Assembly: GCF_025770785.1 (NCBI RefSeq)
Contig: NZ_JANZLA010000004.1
Span: 62,001 to 126,000, forward strand
Origin: Cellulomonas sp. SG140
GTDB taxonomy: Bacteria > Actinomycetota > Actinomycetes > Actinomycetales > Cellulomonadaceae
Direction: 5' to 3'
DNA: 64,000 nt
Of this stretch, positions 1 through 8,458 are shown piece by piece. The notes beneath the pieces are model-generated. The model had not been told where the DNA came from. It saw only the letters and a program-made list of their open reading frames with translations, and did not search any database. Each line of letters opens with the position of its first letter. The stretch's first letter is position 1. Position numbers and translations under genes: made by a program.

Positions 1-503
1 CGACGATCGTGCTGATCATCCCGTTGCTGCTGGAGATGAAGGAGCTCGGCTGGGTCAACACGTACCAGGCGCTGATCCTCCCGGGGGCGGTCGACGCGTT
101 CGCCATCTTCTGGATGCGCCAGGTGATCGCGGCGGTGCCCGACGAGCTGATGGACGCGGCCCGTGTCGACGGCTGCGGGGAGTTCGGCATCTTCGCCCGG
201 ATCCTCGTGCCGGTGATCCGGCCCAGCCTGGCCGGCCTGGCGGTGCTCACCGTGATGAACATCTACAACGACTTCGTCTGGCCCGTGGTGATCGCCAGCT
301 CGCAGCGGATGGCGACCCTGCAGGTGGTGCTGTCCACCCTCGCCCAGAACATCAGCGGCAACCGGATCGGTGCGGACTACGCGACGGTCACCGGTGAGCT
401 GCTGGCCGCCAGCTCGGTGGCCCTGGTCCCCCTGCTGCTGGTGTTCGTCGTGCTCCAGCGGCACTTCATCAACGGGATCATCGCCGGAAGCGTCAAGGGC
501 TGA
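1..503 (+). CDS. Sugar ABC transporter permease, MalG/UgpE type (C-terminal part)
   Basis: The gene starts before the window; about 166 C-terminal residues are visible in the frame that begins at base 3. It is an inner-membrane permease of the carbohydrate-uptake-1 ABC family. The cytoplasmic EAA loop that docks the ATPase is clear (EL MDAARVDGCG followed about 13 residues later by a proline), and hydrophobic membrane segments lie on both sides. The C-terminus (GIIAGSVKG) is the typical end of this family. The GH2 glycosidase follows 56 bases downstream on the same strand, so the imported sugar is probably its substrate. The ATPase is not here; actinobacterial importers of this type usually share a genome-wide MsiK-like ATPase (family knowledge). 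Confidence 0.9.
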   Translation, partial: TIVLIIPLLLEMKELGWVNTYQALILPGAVDAFAIFWMRQVIAAVPDELMDAARVDGCGEFGIFARILVPVIRPSLAGLAVLTVMNIYNDFVWPVVIASSQRMATLQVVLSTLAQNISGNRIGADYATVTGELLAASSVALVPLLLVFVVLQRHFINGIIAGSVKG

Positions 504-559
504 CCGGTCTCCTGCTCCTTCCCCTCGTCCCACTGCCGACCGTGAGAGGTCCAGCCCCC

Positions 560-2794
560 ATGAGCCCTGCGACGCCGAGCGCGACCGACGTGGTCGCGGT
601 CCCCGCCGAGACGACGGAGCCGAGTGCGCCGAACGCGCCGGTGACGTCCTCCACCACCCCGAGCGCCTCGACGGCCGCGCCCGCCGGCGTCGTCGTCCCC
701 AAGCCGGAGTACCCCCGCCCCGACCGCGACCGGTCCGCTGCCTGGCTGACGCTGAACGGTCCCTGGGACTTCGAGTCGGAGTACGGGACGACGACGATCA
801 CCGTGCCGTTCGCCTGGGAGACCGAGGCGTCCGGCGTGCAGCGCACCTGGTTGGAGCGCGGCACCTACCGCAGGTCAATCGCCGTGCCGGCCGAGTGGGA
901 CGGGTCGCGCGTGCTGCTGTGCTTCGGCGCGGTGCACCACCAGGCGCGGGTGCTGGTGGACGACGTCGAGGTGGGCGTGCACGTCGGCGGGTACACGTCG
1001 TTCGAGCTGGACGTGACGACGGTCGCGGCACCCGGGACCTCGGTGGTGCTGACGGTGGAGGTCGAGGCACCGGCCGACAAGCGGTCGATCCCGCACGGCA
1101 AGCAGCGGTCGATCCCGCGCGACGACTACGACGGCGTCTCGTTCACGCCGACCTCCGGCATCTGGCAGAGCGTGTGGCTGGAGGCGCGCGGCCGCTCGTA
1201 CGTCGCCGAGTTCGCGCTGCGCGGCGACTCACTGACCGGCATCGAGGTGTCGGGGACCGTGGTGGGCGACGAGCCGACCACACCCGTGCGGGTGCGGGTG
1301 CTCGACGAGGCTTCGGGGACGACGGGAGCCGACGGCTCGTCGGGCGCGGCTGGCTCGGCCGGCGCCACGGCCCTGGTGCTCGAGCCCGACGCCACCGGCC
1401 GCTTCGCCGGCCGCCTCGAGCTGACCGACCCGCACCTGTGGTCGCCGGACGACCCGCACCTGTACCGCGTCGAGCTCACCACGGGCACCGGCGCAGGCGC
1501 AGCCGCCGACCGCGTCGTCGCCACCACCGGCCTTCGCCGCATCGCCGTCGAGGGCGACCACCTCACGCTCAACGGTGAGCGCCTGTACGTGCGCGGCGTG
1601 CTCGACCAGGGCTACTGGCCCCGCACGGGCCTGACGGCGCCCGACGACGACGCGCTGGTCCTCGACCTGGAGCTGGCGCGCCGGCACGGCTACAACCTGG
1701 TGCGCAAGCACATCAAGCTCGAGGAGCCGCGCTGGCTGCACCACGCCGACCGGCTGGGGATGCTCGTCTGGTCGGAGCCACCGGCGCCGAGCCGGTACTC
1801 GGTCGAGGCGGCGGCCGCGTTCGAGGCGCAGCTGCCGGACCTGGTGGAGCGGGACGGCAGCCACCCGTCGATCGTCGTCTGGGGCCTGTACAACGAGGAG
1901 TGGGGCCTGGACTGGGACATCCCCGGCAGCCCGGAGCGCGCCGAAGCGGCCGCCCACGCGTACGACGTGATGCGGCTGCTGGACGCCAGCCGGCCGATCG
2001 TGGAGAACTCCGGCTGGTCGCACGTGCGCACCGACCTGGTCGACTGGCACTACTACGACGCGGACCCGGCGGCGTGGGCGGCCAACGTGGCGGCGCTCGC
2101 GGACGGCAGCCGCGAGGACTTCCCCGTGATGCTCGGCCCGGACTTCACCGTGGACAAGTCCCTGTACGGCTCCTCGGACCACCCGCGCGCGGGCATCCCC
2201 GTGCTGAACAGCGAGTACGGCTCCGGGTTCACCAACCTGGAACGTGCCTGGCACCTGCGGTGGCAGACCCAGGAGCTGCGCCGGCACGACCGCTTCGCGG
2301 GGTACGTCTACACCGAGCTGGCGGACGTGGAGCACGAGATGGCGGGCCTGGTGGACGCCGACCGCCGCGAGAAGGACCGTGGCGGGCTGGACCCGGCGGA
2401 CGTGAACGCGACGACGGTGCTGGTGCTGGACGTCGTCCCGGCTGCCGCCGGTGCGGACGTGCCGGTGCCGACCCAGCCGTGGGACCTCGTCGCGCGGGTG
2501 TCCCACCACGGGCCGGCTGAGGTGCGGGGGCGGGTGCGCGCGGCGTGGGTGTCGGCCGGTGCCCCGTTCGGTGCCGAACCCGGCACCGCCGCGGCCGAGT
2601 CGGGTCCGGTCGGCGCCGAGCCGTTCGTGCTCAGCAGTCCGACGACGATCCGGGTGCCCGCGCCGGGGCCCGTCGCGTCGGCGCGGCTCCACGTCTGGCT
2701 CGCGGACGACGCCGGCGCCGTGCTGGCGCGCACCTTCGTCGACGCCGGCCCCATCGAACGCCCGAACCGCCGGGGCGCCCGTACCACCGGCTGA
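560..2794 (+). CDS. Glycoside hydrolase family 2 (beta-galactosidase/beta-glucuronidase-like)
   Basis: This 744-residue protein has the GH2 order: N-terminal jelly-roll sugar-binding domain (about 60-230), immunoglobulin-like domain (about 230-330), TIM barrel (about 335-610) and a C-terminal beta extension. The acid/base glutamate is Glu446 in the motif GLYNEEWG, and the nucleophile is Glu552 in LNSEYGSG. It would remove a beta-linked galactose, glucuronic acid or similar residue; the exact sugar cannot be read from sequence. There is no signal peptide, so it should act in the cytoplasm on the sugar brought in by the transporter just upstream. The ATG at 560 is preferred because GAGAGG lies ten bases upstream; a GTG at 542 is in frame but has no site. 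The first 50 residues are Ala/Thr/Ser/Pro-rich and poorly conserved in character. Confidence 0.88.
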   Translation: MSPATPSATDVVAVPAETTEPSAPNAPVTSSTTPSASTAAPAGVVVPKPEYPRPDRDRSAAWLTLNGPWDFESEYGTTTITVPFAWETEASGVQRTWLERGTYRRSIAVPAEWDGSRVLLCFGAVHHQARVLVDDVEVGVHVGGYTSFELDVTTVAAPGTSVVLTVEVEAPADKRSIPHGKQRSIPRDDYDGVSFTPTSGIWQSVWLEARGRSYVAEFALRGDSLTGIEVSGTVVGDEPTTPVRVRVLDEASGTTGADGSSGAAGSAGATALVLEPDATGRFAGRLELTDPHLWSPDDPHLYRVELTTGTGAGAAADRVVATTGLRRIAVEGDHLTLNGERLYVRGVLDQGYWPRTGLTAPDDDALVLDLELARRHGYNLVRKHIKLEEPRWLHHADRLGMLVWSEPPAPSRYSVEAAAAFEAQLPDLVERDGSHPSIVVWGLYNEEWGLDWDIPGSPERAEAAAHAYDVMRLLDASRPIVENSGWSHVRTDLVDWHYYDADPAAWAANVAALADGSREDFPVMLGPDFTVDKSLYGSSDHPRAGIPVLNSEYGSGFTNLERAWHLRWQTQELRRHDRFAGYVYTELADVEHEMAGLVDADRREKDRGGLDPADVNATTVLVLDVVPAAAGADVPVPTQPWDLVARVSHHGPAEVRGRVRAAWVSAGAPFGAEPGTAAAESGPVGAEPFVLSSPTTIRVPAPGPVASARLHVWLADDAGAVLARTFVDAGPIERPNRRGARTTG

Positions 2795-2995
2795 TCTAGG
2801 TCGGTGGGAGGCGAGCGTCTCTCCATGTGAGCCGATGCGTTGGGCCTGTTGGGTGACGCTGCGAGACCTGCGCCGCGGGGCGCCGAGAGCGGATGTGCGA
2901 ATCCCGCCGACCACGACGCGCCCACTGCTAGATTCCGCGCGCTTGATGCCGCTGGTTCACCACCGGGCGTGCCAGGAGTGGAGGGAACCGACATC

Positions 2996-3742
2996 GTGCG
3001 CGTGACCCGGATCGCGGCGGTCGTCCTCGTGCTCGTCGGGGGCCTGGCCGCCTTCATCGGCAACCTCCCGAGCAGCCACTCGGACAGCGGACCCGGCGTC
3101 GGCCCTCAGCCTGCAGGAGCGGCCGTCAGCATCACCAGCCTCCCCGCGCCCGGCGGCAGCACGCCGGTGACGGTGGCCGGTGTGACCGTCGACCTGCCGA
3201 AGGGCTTCACCAGCACGACGACGTCGCCGGCCATCGGGGTCAAGCAGCTCGTGGTGCATGATCCCTCCCGGACCCAGGCGGTTGCCACGGTGACGGTCAC
3301 GCAGATGCTCCGGGCCGACGACGCCGCCGTGGACAGGGTCTCCCGGAGCACCGAGGCGAAGATCGCCGCCCAGCGGGGCTGGTCCGGCCTCTCGCTCTCC
3401 TCGGCGACGTGGACGGGCTTCCCGTACGCGACTGCGATCCGCGGCACCCTGACCCATGACGACGGTTCCAAGAGCGAGCTGCTCTTGGTCAACGTGCGGG
3501 ACGGAAGCAGCACCAGGGTCGTCGGTGTCTCGGTCGATGCGGCGTACGGGCAGCTCGAAGCCTCGGCGGGGTTCGCCATCCTTCGGACCATGCGGTTCTC
3601 CGGACCGAGCGGCTCGCTAGGCCCGCTCGCCGGCGTGGCGAGTGAGGGCGTGATCGTCACGGCGGTCGTGATGCTCTTCGGCGTGCTGGTCGGGGTGTTC
3701 GTCCTCCTGCTCCGGCGGTACCGGCGCCGGGGTGCGCCCTGA
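2996..3742 (+). CDS. Membrane-anchored exported protein with N- and C-terminal TM segments
   Basis: I do not recognise a named family. The 248-residue product begins with a hydrophobic stretch (about residues 6-22, IAAVVLVLVGGLAAF), which is a signal anchor or uncleaved signal peptide. A Thr/Ser/Val-rich extracytoplasmic domain follows, and a second membrane helix (about 218-240) ends in a basic RRYRRRG tail. The central part resembles single-domain proteins that sit on the cell surface between two anchors. The GTG at 2996 is chosen because GGAGGG lies ten bases upstream and the hydrophobic segment then starts at once; a longer frame from 2840 would place over 50 charged residues before it. 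A TAGATT -10-like box is at 2929-2934. The gene stands alone and converges on the next one. Confidence 0.6.
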   Translation: MRVTRIAAVVLVLVGGLAAFIGNLPSSHSDSGPGVGPQPAGAAVSITSLPAPGGSTPVTVAGVTVDLPKGFTSTTTSPAIGVKQLVVHDPSRTQAVATVTVTQMLRADDAAVDRVSRSTEAKIAAQRGWSGLSLSSATWTGFPYATAIRGTLTHDDGSKSELLLVNVRDGSSTRVVGVSVDAAYGQLEASAGFAILRTMRFSGPSGSLGPLAGVASEGVIVTAVVMLFGVLVGVFVLLLRRYRRRGAP

Positions 3743-3776
3743 GAGGTGCTGCGCTTCCCTCCTAGGTCGATGGTCA

Positions 3777-4655
3777 TCAGGCCGGGTAGTCGCCCGTCGC
3801 CAGGTCCTCCAGCAGGCTCGGGTGCGTCGGCGCCCAGCCGAAGCGCTCGCGGGTGAGGGCTGCGCTCGACGGCTGGTCGATGCCGAAGATCGTGCCGAGA
3901 AAGCCGAAGCTCTCGGCCGGCACCTGCTCGACGGGCAGCCCGAGCTGGCGGCCGATCTCGTCGGCCAGGGACCGCATGGTGTCGCCCTCGTCGCCCACCG
4001 CGTGCAGCACCGTCCCCGGCTCCGCCTTCTCCAGCGCCAGGCAGAACAGGTGCGCGGCGTCCAGCCGGTGCACGGCGGGCCAGCGCTGCGAGCCGTCGCC
4101 GACGAACCCCGAGACGCCGGTGCGGCGTGCGGCGTTGATCAGGAATCCGGCGAAGCCGAACGCGACACCGGCCTGGTGCACGGAGCGGGGCAGCCGGACG
4201 ACGGCGCTGCGCACGCCCTGCTCGGCGAGATCGATCACGTGCTGGGCGTTGACGCCGCGACCGCCGGCGGTGCCCTCGTTGGCCACCGTCTGCTCGGTGG
4301 TGACCTGACCCGGGACGGCAGGGGTGCCCGAGGCGATGACCAGGGGCTTCCCCGTGCCGACGAGCGCCTCGCCCAGCGTGCGGGTCGCGGCGCCTTCCTG
4401 CGCGATGGCGCCGGCGAAGTCGGTGAAGTCGTGGCCGAACGCGAGGTGCATCACGCCGTCGGCCTGCTGCGCCCCGGCCCGCAGGACGTCCGGGTCGGAG
4501 ATGTCGCCCCGCAGCACCGACCCGCCGGCGGCCGTGAGGCGCTCGGCCGACGCCTCGGACCGGGCCAGGCCCAGCACCTCGTGGCCGGTGGACAGCAGCT
4601 CGGCGACGACGGCAGAGCCGATCCCGCCGGTGGCACCCGTGACGAAGACGCGCAT
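3777..4655 (-). CDS. NAD(P)-dependent epimerase/oxidoreductase (extended or atypical SDR)
   Basis: A 292-residue Rossmann protein. It opens with the nucleotide-binding motif VTGATGGIGSAVV and continues as an NAD-dependent epimerase-like fold; the middle lacks a clean Tyr-x3-Lys motif, as in NmrA/atypical SDRs that act as reductases of small carbonyls or as redox sensors. The start is supported by GGAGG six bases upstream of the ATG. It is divergent from a TetR gene; the 102-bp gap holds two near-identical palindromes, so it is very probably the target of that regulator. The physiological substrate is unknown; TetR-SDR pairs of this kind often respond to electrophiles or drugs (family knowledge). 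Confidence 0.8.
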   Translation of the reverse strand: MRVFVTGATGGIGSAVVAELLSTGHEVLGLARSEASAERLTAAGGSVLRGDISDPDVLRAGAQQADGVMHLAFGHDFTDFAGAIAQEGAATRTLGEALVGTGKPLVIASGTPAVPGQVTTEQTVANEGTAGGRGVNAQHVIDLAEQGVRSAVVRLPRSVHQAGVAFGFAGFLINAARRTGVSGFVGDGSQRWPAVHRLDAAHLFCLALEKAEPGTVLHAVGDEGDTMRSLADEIGRQLGLPVEQVPAESFGFLGTIFGIDQPSSAALTRERFGWAPTHPSLLEDLATGDYPA

Positions 4656-4686
4656 GAGGACCTCCAGGTCTCGAAGCCGCCATCGG

Positions 4687-4751
4687 AGTGATGCGACTTG
4701 TGTCCCATCACTGTAACCCCTGCGATGAGACTCCTGTCGCATCACTATGCT
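4687..4751. promoter_or_regulatory. Twin palindromic operators between SDR and TetR genes
   Basis: Two 20-bp sites share the pattern GATGnGAC-N4-GTCnCATC: one at 4690-4709 (extended to 26 bp, AGTGATG...CATCACT, at 4687-4712) and one at 4724-4743. An 11-bp perfect inverted pair (4687-4697 with 4736-4746) links the outer arms. The second site lies directly upstream of TATGCT (4746-4751), a good -10 box placed six bases before the TetR ATG, so the TetR mRNA is probably leaderless and self-repressed. Operator function is inferred from symmetry and position. Confidence 0.75.
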
Positions 4752-4757
4752 TCGAGC

Positions 4758-5330
4758 ATGGCGCGATGGGAACCCGACGGACGTGCACGGCTGGTGGCCG
4801 CCGCCCTCGACCTGTTCGCCGAGCGCGGGTACGACGAGGTCACGGTCGCGGAGATCGCCGAGCGCGCCGGTCTGACCCGCAGCACGTTCTTCCGCTACTT
4901 CCCCGACAAGCGCGACGTGCTGGCCGCCGGCCAGGCCGTGATGTCCCGCCTGCTGGTCGAGGGGATCGCCGGGGCACCCGAGGGGGCGAGCCCGCTCGAC
5001 GCCGTCGCCGCAGGGCTGGACAACGTCTCCGGCTCGATGACGTCGTTCAACCGTGAGCTGGCACCGCGCGTGCGCGCGGTGATCGCCAGCAGTGCTGAGC
5101 TGCAGGCGCGCGACCAGCTCAAGCACGTCAGCCTGGTGGCGGACGTCGCGGCGGCGCTGCAGGACCGGGGAGTGCCGGACTCGGTGGCGTCGCTCGCCGC
5201 GGAGATCGGGATGCTCGCGTTCCGGGACGGGTTCGCGACGTGGACGGCGTCCGACGGCGGACCCGGGCTGGTCGAGCTGGTCCGCGAGGCGCTGGCGAGG
5301 CTGCGCGGGGCGGTCGGCGCGCTCGGCTGA
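4758..5330 (+). CDS. TetR/AcrR-family regulator
   Basis: A 190-residue repressor. The N-terminal helix-turn-helix (about residues 10-56) has the family signature AALDLFAERGY and LTRSTFFRYFPDKRDVL; the remainder is the variable ligand-binding and dimer domain. The start at 4758 is chosen because the MARWEPDGRARL opening matches the paralogue encoded at 17557 (MPRWEPDAPARL) and because a -10 box sits six bases upstream, as in leaderless actinobacterial genes. It is divergent from an SDR gene and should bind the two palindromes in the gap. The two TetR proteins share the opening, the HTH and the IASS-EL segment in the ligand domain, so they come from one duplication. Confidence 0.88.
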   Translation: MARWEPDGRARLVAAALDLFAERGYDEVTVAEIAERAGLTRSTFFRYFPDKRDVLAAGQAVMSRLLVEGIAGAPEGASPLDAVAAGLDNVSGSMTSFNRELAPRVRAVIASSAELQARDQLKHVSLVADVAAALQDRGVPDSVASLAAEIGMLAFRDGFATWTASDGGPGLVELVREALARLRGAVGALG

Positions 5331-5368
5331 CGCTTCGTGCGCCTGTGGGGCGCTCGTCGGCGACGACC

Positions 5369-5474
5369 TGTCTGACATGTAGGGCCTGTTTGGTGCCCGC
5401 TCTTGAGGCTCTCGCGCTGCCGTTCCTACAGTCGGCCTCGCCGTAAGGGCGATGAGGCCCGAACCTGTCAGACA
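5369..5474. promoter_or_regulatory. Two FadR-type operators, TGTCWGACA
   Basis: Perfect 9-bp palindromes TGTCTGACA (5369-5377) and TGTCAGACA (5466-5474) lie 97 bp apart centre to centre, both preceded by CC. They fit the GTn1-3AC core that FadR-subfamily GntR proteins bind. The second lies 17 bases upstream of the chosen GTG start of the GntR gene, which suggests autorepression and perhaps looping. This also argues against the ATG at 5452, which would put the operator inside the coding region. Confidence 0.65.
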
Positions 5475-5490
5475 AGTGGTGGTGAGCGCC

Positions 5491-6207
5491 GTGGCTTCCG
5501 ATCTCGAGTTCCGACTGATCCGCCACTTCCGCCTGCTCGAGCTGGTGCCCGGCGACCCCCTGCCGCGCGAGCAGGACCTGGTGCACGACCTCCAGGTCAG
5601 CCGGCCAGCGCTGCGGGAGGCGCTGGCCGCGCTGGAGGCCCTCGGGTTCGTCGCCTCACGGCAGGGGGCACGGCGCACGCTCGGCACCTTCGACATGCAG
5701 ACGGTGGTCGAGTCGCTGACCCGCTACATGGAGCCGTCCACCGAGCTGATGCTCGAGATGCTCGACGTGCGGCGGGTGCTGGAGGCGGCGTTCTTCCCGA
5801 TCGCCGTCGCCAAGATGTCCGCCAACACCCTGCGCGAGCTGCGCCGGATCGCCGAGCGCATGGTCGCCAAGGCGGGTCGCGGGCAGCCGTTCGTGCAGGA
5901 GGACGCCCAGTTCCACCAGGCGCTCTACGAGCAGCTGGGCAACAAGACGCTGCAGGGCCTGATCGCCGCGTTCTGGCGGCTGTTCGACGAGCTGTCCGAG
6001 CAGTTCCAGGTGGGCGGCGACCTGCAGAGCACGGCGCTGCGCCACCTGCGCATCGTCGAGACCCTCGAGGCCGGCGACACCTCGCTGGCGACGCACGAGC
6101 TCAACGTGCACTTCTTCGACGTCCGCGCCCGGTTCACCGCCCTGCGGGCGAAGGAACGGGCGCTCGGTCCGGCCGCCTCCCGAGAGGCGACGCAAGCCGG
6201 CCTGTGA
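5491..6207 (+). CDS. GntR-family regulator, FadR subfamily
   Basis: A 238-residue regulator with an N-terminal winged HTH (residues 5-65; motif DPLPREQDLVHDLQVSRPAL, then REALAALEALGFV) and an all-helical FCD effector domain with the metal/ligand histidine region around FHQALYEQLGNKTL and the late helix around HELNVHFFDVRARF. FadR-type proteins usually bind an organic or sugar acid. The downstream genes form a sugar-acid catabolic set, so an acid intermediate of that pathway is the likely effector. Start at GTG 5491 is preferred over ATG 5452 because an operator-like palindrome separates the two. Its stop lies 33 bases from the binding-protein gene, so all genes to 12334 may be one unit. Confidence 0.85.
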   Translation: MASDLEFRLIRHFRLLELVPGDPLPREQDLVHDLQVSRPALREALAALEALGFVASRQGARRTLGTFDMQTVVESLTRYMEPSTELMLEMLDVRRVLEAAFFPIAVAKMSANTLRELRRIAERMVAKAGRGQPFVQEDAQFHQALYEQLGNKTLQGLIAAFWRLFDELSEQFQVGGDLQSTALRHLRIVETLEAGDTSLATHELNVHFFDVRARFTALRAKERALGPAASREATQAGL

Positions 6208-6240
6208 GGTCCCCCGAACCGCAAGAGAGAGAGGACTGCA

Positions 6241-7518
6241 ATGAGGCACTCTTCCTGGCGTCGCGCCGGAGCCGTCTGTGCGGCGCTGACCGCGGCGGCC
6301 ATCGCGCTCGCGGGCTGCAGCGGCAGCTCGTCCACCGGTTCCGCCGCTGCCGCCAGCCAGAGCACGGACACGTCCGGCCAGACCCTGAACTACTGGCTGT
6401 GGGTGGACAACGCCACCGACCAGACCTGGCAGCAGTTGGCCGACCAGTTCAACGCCGAGAGCGGCCACGGCAAGGTGCAGCTCCAGGTGGTGCCCGCCGC
6501 GCAGTACCTGGACAAGCTGCAGACGGCGCTGAGCAGCGGCAACGGCCCTGATGCGGCGCGCATGAAGGACGAGTGGATCGGCCAGTTCGTCAAGGCCGGG
6601 GTGCTGGCGCCGCTGAGCAAGAAGATCGACGCCTGGAGCGGCAAGTCGAGCGTCATCGGCTCGAGCTGGGACGCCGGCAAGGTGCCCGGCAAGAGCGAGA
6701 TCTACATGATGCCGCACCAGAACACAGCCTTGTACATGTACTACAACAAGAAGCTGTTCAGCGCGGCCGGCCTCGATGCGCCGAAGACCCAGGCCGACGT
6801 GATCGCCGACGCGCCGAAGCTGACGGGCAACGGCCACTACGCGTTCGACGTGCGCGGCGGGGCCGGTGGGCAGGACCAGTGGGCGGCGTGGATGTACGCC
6901 GGCGGCGCCCAGTTCGTCGACTCCAGCGGCAAGGTGACGCTGGACAGCCCGACGGGCGAGCAGGTGAACCAGTCCTACCTGGACCTGGTGAAGTTCGCGC
7001 CCCCCGGATCGGCCACCGCGGCCTACGCCCAGGTGCAGAGCAACTTCCTGTCCGGCACGACGGCGATGATGATCCACCACGTCGGCTCGCTCGCCGCGGT
7101 GCGCAAGCAGTTCGGCCAGGACGTCGGCGTGATCCCGGTGCCCGGCAACGACCCGTCCAAGCCGTCGACCCTGCAGACGATGAGCGGCAACGTCATCTTC
7201 ACGTCGTCGAAGAAGCAGGAGCTCGCCTGGCAGTGGGAGACGTGGCTGCTCGGCGACGCGCAGATGCTCAAGATGAGCACCTCGCCGCAGGGACAGCTGC
7301 CGGTGACGACGGCCGTCGCGGCGAACGACGCGTTCACCAAGGACGAGGGTTACCAGGTGGCGCTCAAGGCGGCGCAGACGGCGCAGAGCTGGCCGCAGCT
7401 GAACGGCACCACCAACGTGGTCAACGCGACGTGGTCGCCGACCATCCAGCAGGCGTTCGGCGGCCAGTCCAGCAGCGCGCAGATGCTGCAGAAGCTGTCC
7501 GCGGACCTGTCGAAGTAG
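6241..7518 (+). CDS. ABC transporter sugar-binding lipoprotein
   Basis: A 425-residue extracytoplasmic solute-binding protein of the UgpB/MalE type. The signal peptide ends in the lipobox LAGC, so the mature protein is anchored by a lipidated cysteine (about residue 22) to the outer face of the membrane. A Ser/Ala/Thr linker follows, then the two-lobed binding fold. AGAGAGAGG lies upstream of the ATG. The next two genes encode the matching permeases, and catabolic enzymes for a sugar acid follow, so the ligand is likely an aldonic, aldaric or uronic acid or a small oligosaccharide that yields one. No ATPase gene is in the operon. Confidence 0.9.
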   Translation: MRHSSWRRAGAVCAALTAAAIALAGCSGSSSTGSAAAASQSTDTSGQTLNYWLWVDNATDQTWQQLADQFNAESGHGKVQLQVVPAAQYLDKLQTALSSGNGPDAARMKDEWIGQFVKAGVLAPLSKKIDAWSGKSSVIGSSWDAGKVPGKSEIYMMPHQNTALYMYYNKKLFSAAGLDAPKTQADVIADAPKLTGNGHYAFDVRGGAGGQDQWAAWMYAGGAQFVDSSGKVTLDSPTGEQVNQSYLDLVKFAPPGSATAAYAQVQSNFLSGTTAMMIHHVGSLAAVRKQFGQDVGVIPVPGNDPSKPSTLQTMSGNVIFTSSKKQELAWQWETWLLGDAQMLKMSTSPQGQLPVTTAVAANDAFTKDEGYQVALKAAQTAQSWPQLNGTTNVVNATWSPTIQQAFGGQSSSAQMLQKLSADLSK

Positions 7519-7525
7519 CGGACCG

Positions 7526-8458
7526 ATGACCACCCTGACCACGCGACGGCCGATCCGGCCGAGCGGGCCGACGGGGCCGACGAGGAGGAAGCGGCGGCTC
7601 GACCTGACCGTGCCGCTGTTCCTCTCGCCGACGCTCCTGCTGCTCGTCGTCTTCGTCGCCTACCCGTTCCTGCGGGCGATCTGGCTCTCGTTCACCGAGA
7701 CGAGCCTGCTCGGCGGCACCCTCGGGTTCGTCGGCCTGGACAACTTCCGCACCCTGTTCACCGACCCGAGCTTCGGCACCTTCCTGCGGAACTCGGTGGC
7801 GTGGACGGTCGGCGGGGTCGGCCTGCAGCTGGTGTTCGGGGTGATCGGGGCTCTGCTGCTCAACCAGCGGTTCCGGCTGCGCGGCGTCGTCCGGGGGCTC
7901 GCGATGATCCCCTGGGCGACGCCCAGCGTCCTGGTCGCGCTGATCTGGATGTGGCTGCTGGACCCGAACCACGGCCTGGTCAACGCGGTGCTGACCCGCA
8001 CCGGGCTGATGCACTCGCCGGTGGCGTGGTTCGGCAGCCCGCACACCGCGCTGGGCACGCTGATCGTGGTGGACGCCTGGCAGGGCATCCCCTTCTTCGC
8101 GGTGATGGTGCTGGCCGCGCTGCAGGCGGTGCCGGAGGAGCTCAAGGAGTCGGCACGGACCGACGGGTGCGGGTTCCTGCGGGTGTTCTGGTTCATCACC
8201 GTGCCGAGCATCCTGCCGACGGTGCTGATCACCCTGGTGCTGCGGCTGATCTGGACGGCGAACTACATCGACCTCGCCTACGTGCTGACCGGCGGTGGCC
8301 CGGGCATCGCCTCGACCACCATCCCGCTGGCGTCGTACCTGACCGCCTACAAGCAGGGCGCGCTCGGCTCGGGCGCCAGCTACGCGGTGGTGCAGGCGGC
8401 CGTGCTGGCCGTGCTGGTGGCCGTCTACATCCGGCTGACGCAACGGAGGGAGGCGTGA
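7526..8458 (+). CDS. Sugar ABC transporter permease, MalF/UgpA type
   Basis: A 310-residue inner-membrane protein with six predicted membrane segments, starting with LLLLVVFVAYPFLRAIWLSF, a typical opening for this family. The EAA loop (ELKESARTDGCG, then about 12 residues to TVPSILP) is present at about residues 205-230. It pairs with the next gene, whose start overlaps its stop by one base (TGATG), a sign of translational coupling. Substrate is inferred from the operon to be a sugar or sugar acid. Confidence 0.9.
   Translation: MTTLTTRRPIRPSGPTGPTRRKRRLDLTVPLFLSPTLLLLVVFVAYPFLRAIWLSFTETSLLGGTLGFVGLDNFRTLFTDPSFGTFLRNSVAWTVGGVGLQLVFGVIGALLLNQRFRLRGVVRGLAMIPWATPSVLVALIWMWLLDPNHGLVNAVLTRTGLMHSPVAWFGSPHTALGTLIVVDAWQGIPFFAVMVLAALQAVPEELKESARTDGCGFLRVFWFITVPSILPTVLITLVLRLIWTANYIDLAYVLTGGGPGIASTTIPLASYLTAYKQGALGSGASYAVVQAAVLAVLVAVYIRLTQRREA

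Noticed and set aside
2840..2995. 52-residue N-terminal extension of the membrane protein
   Set aside because: It is charged, would bury the signal anchor and has no ribosome site; GGAGGG supports the GTG at 2996.
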